A DNA stretch of 64,000 nt, taken from positions 1 to 64,000 of the forward strand of contig NZ_AP026800.1 of the NCBI RefSeq assembly GCF_033095945.1, read 5' to 3'. Within the stretch, counting starts at the first letter, position 1; each line of letters opens with the position of its first letter. Both the position numbers and the translations under genes were made by a program. Origin of the DNA: Bombiscardovia apis. Lineage in GTDB: Bacteria; Actinomycetota; Actinomycetes; Actinomycetales; Bifidobacteriaceae. The notes below the pieces were generated by a model. That model saw only the letters and a program-made list of their open reading frames with translations, made no database searches and was not told where the DNA came from. This document shows, in pieces, positions 40,896 through 49,812 of the stretch.

Positions 40896-43800
40896 CTACT
40901 GTTGGGCCGGTGCCAGCTTGCCCTCGCTGAGGGTGAGGAGCTGCTGGGCGTGGGCCAGAACTGCCGGGCGATGGGAGACAATCAGATAGGTCTTGCTTGC
41001 CTGGTTGGAGACGAGCGCGTCGATGATTTGACCCTCTAATAGGGCATCCATGTTGCTGGTGGGCTCGTCTAGGGCCAGGAAGGGAGCTTCACTGAGGAAA
41101 GCGCGGGCCACAGCTACACGCTGCTTTTGGCCTTCCGAAAGTTCGGCGCCGTTGGCAGTGAGCACATGGTCTAAGCCACCATCGAGCTGGGCAATAACGT
41201 CGCCCAAGCGCGCCTGTTCAACTACCTGTGCAATCTCTTCAAGGCTGGCATCGGGCTTCGCGACGGCGATATTGCTGGCCAGAGACTCGCTGAAGATGAA
41301 GGTGTCTTGGCTTACTAGCGTTTCTAGGTTGCGCAAATCGGCTGTGCGAATGCTGTCGATGGGCTCGCCGGAGAAGGTGAGTTGACCGCCTGAGCGCTCG
41401 CGGAAACGCATGAGTAAGTCAATAAGAGTAGACTTACCGGCACCGTTGTCGCCTTGAACGCCCACGACTGTGCCGGGGGTGATGTCGAAGCTCACTTGGT
41501 CGAGAATGGGCTTGCTGGAGCCTTCGGCTGTGGTGTAAGCGAAGGAGAGATCGCGGGCGCTGATGCCAGTGAACTCGCTGACCTGAGTGCCTTCTTCAAG
41601 CTCCTGCACTGCTGGCTTTTCGTCCATCAGAGAGAAGACTCTGCGGGCCGCAGCCAAAGTGGGCTGGAGGCCGGAGCCGAGGCGGGCCACCGATACCAGC
41701 GGAGCGAAGGAAGAGGCAAAGCCCACGAAGGCCACAATCAGGGCCGGGAATGCAATCTGACCTTCGAGAGCCACAATCCAGCTTGCCGCCGCAAAAGCGG
41801 TGAGGGCCAGCAGGGTTGCGGTCTGGGTGAAGACGTTGTTCCAGCCGTTGTTGAACTCGGTGTCTGAGCGAGCGTCGAGCATGTTGTCAGTGGCATCAAT
41901 CAAGCGGCTACGGGTCTGAGCAGAAGCACCCAGGCCGATGAGCTCGCGGCGGCCTTCCAAGGTTTCTAAGAGCAGGGAATGCAGGGAGCCTTGAGCATTG
42001 CGTTCGGCCAGAGCCACTCGGAAGGTGGGCTTGGCAGACAGGAGTGGAATGACTAAGCCAATAATCAAATAGCAAATCAGCGCTACGAGAGCCAAACGGG
42101 GGCTGAGGAAAGCCAAGACGATAGTGTTTATGACTGCTGTGAGCGCCGCGATGGTGATGGGGGAGAGCGTGTGAGCGTAGAAAATTTCTAGCAACTCAAT
42201 GTCGTTGGTGATGACGGTAACGAGGTTGCCGCGGCCGCGCTCTTGTAACTTGGCCGGAGCCAGGGTGCGCATCTTGTCGAAGACGGTATTGCGGATGTTT
42301 CGCAAGGTAGAGAAGGCCATCTGATGGTTGAAGAGCTGCTCTTCGTAGGCCATTGGACCGCGTAGGAGGGCCATAACGACCGCTGCAAGGGCCAGAGCCT
42401 GCCAATAGCGGCTGAGGGAGGTGCCAGTTGTGAAGAAGCCGATAACGGCCGCTGCGCCGCACATAATCGACCAGGTGGAGAACAGGTGGCCGAGGGTGCC
42501 AAACACGATGGCCTTAAGCTCGATTGACATGAGGGGGCGCATAGACTGGGCCATTCGCTTCATCGTGGCGAAAGCGCCTGCTGGTGCGGCTTCTGCTTCG
42601 GGCTCTGACTCAGCCTGGCTTGCTGCCGATTGGCTTGAATATGTTGCTGCTGACGTTTGCGGGTTGGCGCTGGCTAGGAGTTCAAGCTGATTTTGCTCCT
42701 GCCATTGCTGGGCGAAGGGGCCATCTTGGGCGGTAAGCTCAGCAAAAGTGCCAGACTGAACTATGTGGCCTTGGTCAAGCATGACAATACGATCGGCATT
42801 GCGCACGCCAGCCAAGCGGTGGGTGATCGTAACGACGAGTGCCTCTTTGCCCAGTTCGTCCATAAGAGCCGACAAGGCTTGGTCGTGGTCGCGATCTACG
42901 GCGCTGGTAGCTTCGTCGAAGATGTAGACCGGAGAGTGGCGCAAGATAGCGCGGGCGATCGAGAGCCGCTGCCGCTGGCCGCCGGAAAGGTTGCTGCCGG
43001 CCTGCTCGATGGGGCTATCCAAGCCGCCGCGGTCTGCCACGAGGTCTTGCAAATCAGCCTTATAGAGCGCCTGCATGAGGTCGTCGTCGGAATAGCCGAT
43101 GCCTGCCGGATCCAAATTGGAGCGCACGCTGCCGGTGAAGATGTGGTCGCTGCCCTTAACTAGAGTTTCGATGCCAATCAGCTGCTCTTGGCCTAGGGTT
43201 GAGATTTCTTGACCGTCGATAGTGAGCGAGCCTTGGTAGCCGGTTAAACGGCCCGCCAGTAAGGAAGCTAGCGTGCTCTTGCCGGAGCCGGAAGCGCCAA
43301 CGAGGCCGAAGCGGCCCTGAGCAGGTAGGTCAAGATTGATGGATTCTAGAGCCTGGAAGCCGCTGGGGTAAGTGTAGGAGAGGTCTTGCAGGTGAATTCC
43401 ATCGGTCAACCGGGAGAAGGTCTGCGGGGCGTCTGTGCCTGCTTGAGCGCTCGCTGCTGTGCGCTCAGAAGAGCGGTTGGCGCGGGCCTTCATAATGGCC
43501 TTGCCGTGCTTGAGTGCTACGGTGCCGGCGTGGGTCAAGTAGACCATCTGGCGTTCGGGAGTAAAGAGGCGCACGCTTGCTGCGGCAATGGCCACGGCGG
43601 TCATGAGCGCCAAGGGGTTGGCTCGCCCCATAAGAATGGTGACGACGGTGGCGAGGATGACGGCTAGGTAAATCACCGTATCTGAGCCGATAAGACTGCG
43701 CAACTGGCCTGCGAGTAGCTCCATCGTGGTCTTGCGGAAGCCTTCCGAATCTTCGCTCAGCTTTTCGGCCTCGCGCTGGTCAGCATGGAAGATTTTGAGG

Positions 43801-44456
43801 GTGCTCAAGCCGCGCAGGGCCTCTTCGAAGCGCACACCCACGTGGTCGTACTTCTTCATGTGGGCCACTTGCTGGGCAATTTCCTTGGAGCGCAGCATGT
43901 TTGCAGAGAAAGGCAGAGCTATCATGCCGAGGATGACGATGATGCCAGCAGCCCAATTGAGAGGAATGAGCACGAGGGCTGCAACGACAATCATGAGTAG
44001 GGTTTGCACTAGGGCGGGCACGTATGTGGTGAAATAGGTGCAGACCGATTTGATGCCCTCAGTGGAGAGCATGGCCATACTTTGATTGGAGCTAGATTCA
44101 CTCGCTTCGTCTGCCTGCTCTATCTCTTGCTCGGGGTTGAAGAGGGAGAGATAGAGGTCTTGGGAGAGTGCTTCGCCCATAGTGCCGCTGATTTTGAGGG
44201 CGGTTTGGTTGGCGACCATCACACACAAGCATTTAATCGCTGCTAAGGCCAGGAGCCAGATGATGGCGGTGAGTGGATCCGTTACGAAAATGGCAATCCA
44301 GATAGGGGCTCCGAGGCCGAAGAGTTGGCCCAAACCGAAGATGGCGAGGAGTAGCATAAAAATCTCAGCTAGGGCACCCACTGCTTGGAGAACGCCGATA
44401 GTGATGGAGCGCCGCAAATCGGCACCCGGTAGCTTCAAAAGGTCTTTGCTAATCAT
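40896..44456 (-). CDS. Fused ABC exporter, CydD-CydC-like, two membrane and two ATPase domains
   Basis: This 1186-aa single chain is arranged as TMD-NBD-TMD-NBD. The first half resembles CydD (TYVPALVQTLLMI region), with Walker A GASGSGKST near 385, signature LSGGQRQRLSIARA and YIFDEATSAVD. The second half resembles CydC, with Walker A GDNGAGKST near 1001, signature LSEGQKQRVAVARA and LALDEPTSNMD. CydDC exports glutathione and cysteine for cytochrome bd assembly in E. coli. No cydAB is in this window, so thiol export is only a possibility and another substrate is equally open. A Ser/Ala/Glu-rich linker joins the halves. Confidence 0.85.
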   Translation of the reverse strand: MISKDLLKLPGADLRRSITIGVLQAVGALAEIFMLLLAIFGLGQLFGLGAPIWIAIFVTDPLTAIIWLLALAAIKCLCVMVANQTALKISGTMGEALSQDLYLSLFNPEQEIEQADEASESSSNQSMAMLSTEGIKSVCTYFTTYVPALVQTLLMIVVAALVLIPLNWAAGIIVILGMIALPFSANMLRSKEIAQQVAHMKKYDHVGVRFEEALRGLSTLKIFHADQREAEKLSEDSEGFRKTTMELLAGQLRSLIGSDTVIYLAVILATVVTILMGRANPLALMTAVAIAAASVRLFTPERQMVYLTHAGTVALKHGKAIMKARANRSSERTAASAQAGTDAPQTFSRLTDGIHLQDLSYTYPSGFQALESINLDLPAQGRFGLVGASGSGKSTLASLLAGRLTGYQGSLTIDGQEISTLGQEQLIGIETLVKGSDHIFTGSVRSNLDPAGIGYSDDDLMQALYKADLQDLVADRGGLDSPIEQAGSNLSGGQRQRLSIARAILRHSPVYIFDEATSAVDRDHDQALSALMDELGKEALVVTITHRLAGVRNADRIVMLDQGHIVQSGTFAELTAQDGPFAQQWQEQNQLELLASANPQTSAATYSSQSAASQAESEPEAEAAPAGAFATMKRMAQSMRPLMSIELKAIVFGTLGHLFSTWSIMCGAAAVIGFFTTGTSLSRYWQALALAAVVMALLRGPMAYEEQLFNHQMAFSTLRNIRNTVFDKMRTLAPAKLQERGRGNLVTVITNDIELLEIFYAHTLSPITIAALTAVINTIVLAFLSPRLALVALICYLIIGLVIPLLSAKPTFRVALAERNAQGSLHSLLLETLEGRRELIGLGASAQTRSRLIDATDNMLDARSDTEFNNGWNNVFTQTATLLALTAFAAASWIVALEGQIAFPALIVAFVGFASSFAPLVSVARLGSGLQPTLAAARRVFSLMDEKPAVQELEEGTQVSEFTGISARDLSFAYTTAEGSSKPILDQVSFDITPGTVVGVQGDNGAGKSTLIDLLMRFRERSGGQLTFSGEPIDSIRTADLRNLETLVSQDTFIFSESLASNIAVAKPDASLEEIAQVVEQARLGDVIAQLDGGLDHVLTANGAELSEGQKQRVAVARAFLSEAPFLALDEPTSNMDALLEGQIIDALVSNQASKTYLIVSHRPAVLAHAQQLLTLSEGKLAPAQQ

Positions 44457-44596
44457 GTCCCATACTCTGCTCTAGTCCAACAAAAGTTATCTGCTGTGAA
44501 CCCTAGCAAAATAGCGGGCTTTGGACAACAATTTGGTGACAAACATCACGACCAATTCGCGCTACCGAGTGTCGCATTGCTCGATTTCGGGCACAT

Positions 44597-46564
44597 TTAC
44601 TTCCCGGAATCGTCTCCGCTGACCAAAGTCAGTATCTCTTCCAGCGTAGCCTTGCTGGAGCTCATCTGAGCTTCAATTCCTGCATTTTGTAGTACTGGCT
44701 GAACCTGGCTTGGGTCGGCGTCGGGCAGGCGCAAGGTCGTGCCGTCGAGCGAAACAGTCAGGCCGGCGCTCTTGAGCTGGTTGAATGCCTCCTCCCAATT
44801 GGCGGTTTCCAAACTGAGTGAAGTGTGCCCGGAGATGATTTGGTCCACAGTGCCCTCCGCTTTGACTTGGCCCCGAGCCATGATGACGCAGCGGTCGCAC
44901 TGGCTGGCTTCGGCCATGTAATGTGTGGTCACGAGTATGCCCAAGCCTTGGTCTGCCTTGCGATGGAGCTCCCGCCAGAGTCTCATGCGCGAGACCGGGT
45001 CCATGCCAGAAGTGGGCTCGTCGAGGATAAGCAGTTCGGGCTCGTGCTCGTCTGCAATCGCATACGCCAGTAAGCGTTGAGCTCCGAGCGGCTGCTGGCC
45101 CACTGGGAGTTTGCCTAACTGCTTGGCATAGTCAGCCACCCAGCCTCTCGGTTGTGCTTGGTAAATGCTGGCAGCGAAACTCATGTTCTCCTGAGCCGAC
45201 ATAGCGGGGTAGAGGCCCATGCCTTGCGGTACGTAGCCGATGTGCCTGCGCGAATCCAGACTGGGAGCCTTGCCGAAGAGCCCGCCCGAACCCTCCGTTG
45301 GCTGCTCAAGGCCGAGGAGAATGCGAATCAGCGTGGTCTTACCCGCGCCGTTGCCGCCAATGAGGCCCACGATTTCGCCCGGTTTCACGTCTAGAGACAC
45401 CCCATGCAAAGCAGTAAAGTCGCCGAAGCGCTTAACTACCCTGCTTGCCTCCAGGAGAGGAGTGCCGGCGGGCGCGGCTAGGCTCTGATTAGCGGCTGTT
45501 GAACCCGGCAGTGGCCGAATGTTCGCGATTCGAGCGTTCTGCCGCGAACTTTGTGCCATTTTCTCTGTCTCAGTGGCCGAATGTTCGCGATTCGGAAGTT
45601 TTGCCGCGAACTTTGTGCCGTTTGGTTCTGGCTGACTGCGCTGCTGCCCGCTCTGCTGACTTGGCGATGTACGCTCGTCGTCTTCGAGCAGGAAGGCGAT
45701 GCTAGCGTTTTCCAAGTCGAAGCTGGCCTTGGTGAAGTCGGCTGGCTGCCGGTGGTCTTGCGGATTGGTCCAAATGTAAGCGGTATTGGCCCGCCGCCAG
45801 TTGTGGAAAGCGGCCTGAGCCGGTCGCTCTTCCAAGCTGGTGCCAAAGAGGGAGTACTTGCTGAGCTCTTTGCCCTGAGCGCTGCCCGCCTGCCAGAGTT
45901 GACCGGGAGCCTGTTCTTGCACTTGCACTGCCGTGCCAGAGGCCAGCGCCTTTCCGCGGTTCATCAGGTACAGCTTGGAAGAGCGCTCGGCCTCGTCTAA
46001 GTAAGTAGTGGCGAATACTACGGCGCTGCCTGCGGCCGCCTCAGCAGAGATGAGCGTCCAGATTTCCTCGCGGCTGGTGGGGTCTACGCCGGTGGTGGGC
46101 TCGTCGAGAAGGAGCAGGTCTGGTCTGTGCAGAGCCGCCATAATGACGCCCAACTTCTGACGCATGCCTCCGGAGAGATTGCGGCCAGTGCGCTCTCGGG
46201 CATAGTCAAGATTCGCAGCGTTCAGAAGCTGCTGAATGCGCGGGCGAGCCAATACCTCAGACATGTGGTAAATGCTCGCCGAGAAGCGCATGTTTTCTAT
46301 GACAGACATGTCGCGCCACACGCCAGAATCAGCAGGCTGGTATCCGAGGCGTTCTTTGCCGGGAAGGCCCTCCACGCTGCCATCGCTGGGCTGAACTTGG
46401 CCCGCCAGCAGTTTGAGCAGGGTGGTTTTGCCTGCGCCATCGCCGCCGGTCAAGGCCGTAACTTCACCAGGCACAAGGCTTCCGGTAAAGCGGTTGAGGG
46501 CCGGGCTGGTTGAACCGTGGTATGTGACGCTGACTTGTTTGAGTGTTACCGATTGTGCGTTCAC
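44597..46564 (-). CDS. ABC-2-type transporter ATPase with two nucleotide-binding domains
   Basis: The 655-aa protein has NBD1 with Walker A GGDGAGKTT, signature NLSGGMRQKLG and LLLLDEPTTGVD, and NBD2 with Walker A GGNGAGKTT and LLILDEPTSGMDP. The NBD2 signature is degenerate (VGQQPLGAQRL instead of LSGGQ). The architecture is like YbhF. The low-complexity linker between the NBDs is partly encoded by two copies of the 62-bp repeat at 45509-45625, read in different frames. The GTG at 46564 overlaps the permease stop (GTGA) behind GGAGG; the open frame to 46672 lies inside the permease gene. Confidence 0.88.
   Translation of the reverse strand: MNAQSVTLKQVSVTYHGSTSPALNRFTGSLVPGEVTALTGGDGAGKTTLLKLLAGQVQPSDGSVEGLPGKERLGYQPADSGVWRDMSVIENMRFSASIYHMSEVLARPRIQQLLNAANLDYARERTGRNLSGGMRQKLGVIMAALHRPDLLLLDEPTTGVDPTSREEIWTLISAEAAAGSAVVFATTYLDEAERSSKLYLMNRGKALASGTAVQVQEQAPGQLWQAGSAQGKELSKYSLFGTSLEERPAQAAFHNWRRANTAYIWTNPQDHRQPADFTKASFDLENASIAFLLEDDERTSPSQQSGQQRSQPEPNGTKFAAKLPNREHSATETEKMAQSSRQNARIANIRPLPGSTAANQSLAAPAGTPLLEASRVVKRFGDFTALHGVSLDVKPGEIVGLIGGNGAGKTTLIRILLGLEQPTEGSGGLFGKAPSLDSRRHIGYVPQGMGLYPAMSAQENMSFAASIYQAQPRGWVADYAKQLGKLPVGQQPLGAQRLLAYAIADEHEPELLILDEPTSGMDPVSRMRLWRELHRKADQGLGILVTTHYMAEASQCDRCVIMARGQVKAEGTVDQIISGHTSLSLETANWEEAFNQLKSAGLTVSLDGTTLRLPDADPSQVQPVLQNAGIEAQMSSSKATLEEILTLVSGDDSGK
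45509..45625. repeat. Dimeric 62-bp-period palindromic repeat, copy 1 (inside a gene)
   Basis: Two units start at 45509 and 45571, each beginning CAGTGGCCGAATGTTCGCG and ending GCCGCGAACTTTGTGCC. The period is 62 bp, so the two units are translated in different reading frames of the ABC ATPase gene without any stop. It is related to the elements at 55708 and 58949. Confidence 0.85.
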
Positions 46565-47868
46565 CGTCCGCCTCCGTGAGTGAGTAGGTTGCGCAGTTTG
46601 AGCGTGGAAGCGCTGAAAATAATCACGGCTTCGGCAGCTAAAATAAGGAGCGGCATCCAAGTGGAACCCCAAGAAGCACCGCGGAGCATAGTCCCCTGAG
46701 TCAGTTCGTTAAACCATGTGAGCGGTAGTAAGTAGCCAATCCAACGGATGACCGAGGCCATCGATTCCAGTGGGAAAATCATGCCACTTAAGAGCATTTG
46801 AGGCATGACCAGCATCATAGCGAGCTGCACGGCTTGGCCCGAGTTTTGTGATACTGTCGAGATAAAAATGCCCAGGCCTAGAACTACGAACAGGAAGATG
46901 ACCGTGCCCAGGAGGAAGGGCCAGAAATCGCCGTTGAAGGGCAGGCCGAAGACCCACATGCCTAAGCCAGTGATGACGGCCATGTCGAACAGAGCCAGCA
47001 AGAAGTAGGGTGCAATTTTGCCCATAATGACCGCGCCGGGGCGGATGGGCATAACGGCTAGCTGCTCTAGGGTGCCCTGCTCGCGCTCGCGGACGAGGCC
47101 GATGCTGGTAATCATCGTGCCGATGAGGGTCATGATGAGTCCGATGAGGCCGGGAATCATGATAAATGAGGTCTTGAGCTCTGGATTGAAGAGGACCTTG
47201 GTGTTGTCGGTTTTGGCGCTGACAGAGGCAGTCGTTGGGTCGGAATTGCCGGAGCGTTGGGGCTGTGAAACCTGCGGCATTTGAGGCGCTGGCGGTGCTG
47301 GCTGGCCTTGCTGGGCGGCGGCTTGAGCCTGAACTTGGTATTCCTGCATCTGCTTCAGGTAGTTTTGCATGCTTTGCTGCTGAGTTTGCATGGCGGTTTT
47401 TTGAGCAGTTTCAGCTTTGGTGCGGGTTTCTTTCATGCCGGCCTGCACGTCTTCTGCGTTCATTTGCAGGAAAACTCGCTTGGCGGATTGAGCGGCGAAG
47501 AGGCCTGAACCGTCGATATAAATGTCGGCTTGATCGGCCAGCTGGTCGCTGGATTTTGCGTCACTTTTGACACTGATAACGGCATCGGCCTTGCGGTCGC
47601 GGAAGATCTGTTCGGCATCGTTTTGCCCAGATCGCGCAGGGTTCGTGCTGACGATGGTAACTCCCTCTTTGACGGCCTGGAGCTTGTCGATGCGCTCTTG
47701 GTAGCTCTGCGCTTGCTCGCCGATGACGGCGACTTTGACTCGGTCCACAGAGAAGTTGGCTGCGTATCCAAAAATGAATAGCAGCAAAACGGGCATGGCT
47801 ATGAGCATGGCAAGCGTGCGTTTGTCTCGCAAGAGCTCGCGGAATTCCTTGACTATCAGCGCCTTCAC
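46561..47868 (-). CDS. ABC-2-type transporter permease
   Basis: This 435-aa permease has an N-terminal helix (about 20-38, LAMLIAMPVLLLFIFGYA), an extracytoplasmic region of about 200 residues with a Gln-rich helical part, and about five C-terminal helices starting with IMIPGLIGLIMTLIGTMI. VREREQGTLEQLAVMPIRP is the conserved ABC-2 cytosolic loop. It resembles YbhR/YbhS-type subunits of drug or ion exporters. It is the first gene of the reverse-strand pair and faces a TetR gene, so regulated efflux is likely. The substrate is unknown. Confidence 0.88.
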   Translation of the reverse strand: MKALIVKEFRELLRDKRTLAMLIAMPVLLLFIFGYAANFSVDRVKVAVIGEQAQSYQERIDKLQAVKEGVTIVSTNPARSGQNDAEQIFRDRKADAVISVKSDAKSSDQLADQADIYIDGSGLFAAQSAKRVFLQMNAEDVQAGMKETRTKAETAQKTAMQTQQQSMQNYLKQMQEYQVQAQAAAQQGQPAPPAPQMPQVSQPQRSGNSDPTTASVSAKTDNTKVLFNPELKTSFIMIPGLIGLIMTLIGTMITSIGLVREREQGTLEQLAVMPIRPGAVIMGKIAPYFLLALFDMAVITGLGMWVFGLPFNGDFWPFLLGTVIFLFVVLGLGIFISTVSQNSGQAVQLAMMLVMPQMLLSGMIFPLESMASVIRWIGYLLPLTWFNELTQGTMLRGASWGSTWMPLLILAAEAVIIFSASTLKLRNLLTHGGGR

Positions 47869-47915
47869 TAGGCACCTCCTTGGGTGATTCGGCGAAGCTC
47901 ACTGCAAGCATTCGT

Positions 47916-47943
47916 CTATTATTCATCGAGTGACGAATAATAG
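47916..47943. promoter_or_regulatory. TetR operator candidate 1
   Basis: The palindrome CTATTATTC-N10-GAATAATAG lies in the divergent tetR/permease spacer. Its core TATTC-N10-GAATA matches the second site 34 bp away, with shared internal C and GTG positions. Confidence 0.65.
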
Positions 47944-47952
47944 AATAGCACG

Positions 47953-47974
47953 ATATTCTTCACGTGGTGAATAT
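47953..47974. promoter_or_regulatory. TetR operator candidate 2
   Basis: ATATTC-TTCACGTGGT-GAATAT has the same TATTC-N10-GAATA geometry as the site at 47916-47943 and a central CACGTG. Confidence 0.65.
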
Positions 47975-48059
47975 TGTGATTATCTGCTAAGCTGACGGCA
48001 ATACGACGGATTTAGCAAGGCTGTAACATGGCGGTATTTCGCACGAAAGGTGATTCTCA

Positions 48060-48749
48060 ATGACGGCGAAAGTTCAGAAGGACGATGGTGAACTGCGTCT
48101 GACTGCTCAAAGTCAAGAGACGGCGACGAAGGGCCATCGCAGGGGCCGGCCAAAGACTGGCGAAGCGTCCACGACGTATACGGATATCTTGGCAGCTGCG
48201 CGCAAAGAGTTCTCTGACAAAGGTTTTGACCATGTCACCATGCGAGGAATTGCGCGCGAAGCTGGCTGCGATCCAAAACTGGTGCACTACTATTTTGGCT
48301 CGAAAGATCAGTTATTTGCAACTACTGTGGCAGAGATTATCGGCGAAAGCCATTTGCTTGATAGGCTACAGCGTGAAGATGCAACTGCGGCTGTGCACAC
48401 CGGAGAGAGTTTCGTTCGTGCATTCCTAGAGTTCATAGGGGGGTCCGAGCTTGGGCAACTCTATTTGGCAATGATTCGCGATGTCGGCAGTGACGAGCAC
48501 ATGAGGTCAATGATGGTGGAATTTGTGAGTAAGCAATTGGTCTCGCCACAAATTCGTAATCTGCGAGTGGATCATGTCCAAGAGCGAATGATGCTTGTCG
48601 GCACGCAAATGTTGGGACTACTTGTTGTGCGGTACGTGCTCGATGCCCAACCTCTCGCTCTTATGTCGGTTGAGCAAGTTGGGCGCATTGTGGGTCCCGT
48701 GGTTGACCACTACCTTTACGATCCACTCCCGCTTCCTCCTGACGAGTGA
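48060..48749 (+). CDS. TetR-family transcriptional regulator
   Basis: This 229-aa repressor has a basic N-terminal tail (1-38) and then the TetR helix-turn-helix, with VTMRGIAREAGCDPKLVHYY at about 59-78 and the FGSKDQLF continuation. The C-terminal ligand domain (about 90-225) is variable. It is divergent from the ABC-2 permease and ATPase genes with two matching palindromes between, so it probably represses both itself and the exporter and responds to an exported compound. GAAAGG precedes the ATG. Confidence 0.9.
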   Translation: MTAKVQKDDGELRLTAQSQETATKGHRRGRPKTGEASTTYTDILAAARKEFSDKGFDHVTMRGIAREAGCDPKLVHYYFGSKDQLFATTVAEIIGESHLLDRLQREDATAAVHTGESFVRAFLEFIGGSELGQLYLAMIRDVGSDEHMRSMMVEFVSKQLVSPQIRNLRVDHVQERMMLVGTQMLGLLVVRYVLDAQPLALMSVEQVGRIVGPVVDHYLYDPLPLPPDE

Positions 48750-48775
48750 GCTTGAGTATAAGTAAGATGGGTAGC

Positions 48776-49666
48776 CTACTCGGCGAGGGCTTCGGGGGAG
48801 TAGCGGCGTTCGTCGTTCATGGTGGCGAAGTTGAGGCCTATGAGGATGCCGCCGCCTACGAAATTGCCGAGCATAGCTACTGCGACAGTGGCGATGGCCT
48901 GCCAAGCGTTGACCTTGCCGTACATGCCGAGAATGAGGAAGAGGGCCGAGTCGGCGACCGAGTGCTCGAATCCGCAGAAAGCGAAGACGAAGACGGCCAC
49001 GACCATGATAGTGCACTTGGTGAAATCGTTGGAAAGCTTACCGTTGTAGACCATGAGCATAGCGATATTGATGCAGAAATTGCAGAGGATGCCGCGCACG
49101 AAGAGGTCGGCGATGCCGTGCCAGCCGCCCATCACATAGCCGGTTTTGGTTGATGCTGCCGCCAGCATTTGGTCCATAGTTGGGCCCGAGATGATGGAGG
49201 AGAAGCGCAAGATAATCGCCACTATGAGTGCGCCCAGCAGGTTGCCCAAAAGGCATAGGCCGAGGATGCGTAGGGAGTGGAGCCAGCCTAGGCGCTTGTG
49301 GTAAACGCCAACGGTGACCACCATCATGTTAGAGGTGAGCAACTCGGAATTGGTGTAATAAATGAGCACGAGCGCCCAACCGAAAGTGAGTGCGGCGATC
49401 ACGCGGCCGGCCAGTTTGAGGCCCGGATTGGCAGGGTCTGAGGCGAATTGGCCAACGATGTAGAAGAATGCGGTGAAGAAAATGCCCACGAAGAGGCCCG
49501 CCATGACTGCGCGCTGCAGGTATTTGCCAGTCATCTTGCCGGTCATCGTGTCTTTGCTATCGACAGCATCGAGCACGGTAGAAATAAAAGTTCGCCCGGG
49601 GAACAGAGGCTTCAGATCTTCGTCGCTAGGCAGTTCATTAACAGATTCATACAATTTTTCACTCAC
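48776..49666 (-). CDS. Formate/nitrite transporter (FNT) family channel
   Basis: This 296-aa membrane protein has six helices. Typical FNT features are LLTSNMMVVTVG at about 109-120, RGILCNFCINIAML near 191-204, and FCGFEHSVADSALF with the central H235. The N-terminus is longer (about 45 residues) than in FocA. Bifidobacteria produce formate by pyruvate formate-lyase, so formate export is the likely role; nitrite or other monocarboxylates remain possible. The start is a GTG at 49666 with only a weak ribosome-binding site. Confidence 0.9.
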   Translation of the reverse strand: MSEKLYESVNELPSDEDLKPLFPGRTFISTVLDAVDSKDTMTGKMTGKYLQRAVMAGLFVGIFFTAFFYIVGQFASDPANPGLKLAGRVIAALTFGWALVLIYYTNSELLTSNMMVVTVGVYHKRLGWLHSLRILGLCLLGNLLGALIVAIILRFSSIISGPTMDQMLAAASTKTGYVMGGWHGIADLFVRGILCNFCINIAMLMVYNGKLSNDFTKCTIMVVAVFVFAFCGFEHSVADSALFLILGMYGKVNAWQAIATVAVAMLGNFVGGGILIGLNFATMNDERRYSPEALAE

Positions 49667-49753
49667 TGATCTATTATCGCATTCTTTACAAAAGACCGGT
49701 GGGGATATTGGTTTTTTGGTCGAACATCACAAAAGTAACCGATTGAGGTAGCG

Positions 49754-49798
49754 AAAAGCCCCCATGAATGGTTAGCAGTTTTCATTCACAGGGGCTTT
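49754..49798 (-). terminator. Terminator of the BspA-like gene
   Basis: AAAAGCCCC at 49754-49762 pairs with GGGGCTTTT at 49791-49799, extended by ATGAATG/CATTCA. On the reverse strand it ends in a T4 run. Confidence 0.85.
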
Positions 49799-49812
49799 TG
49801 TGTCACGCCTAT

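Noticed and set aside
45499..46000. Forward and reverse alternative frames around the repeat in the ABC ATPase gene
   Set aside because: They arise because the palindromic repeat is open in several frames; the ATPase frame is the only one with domains on both sides.
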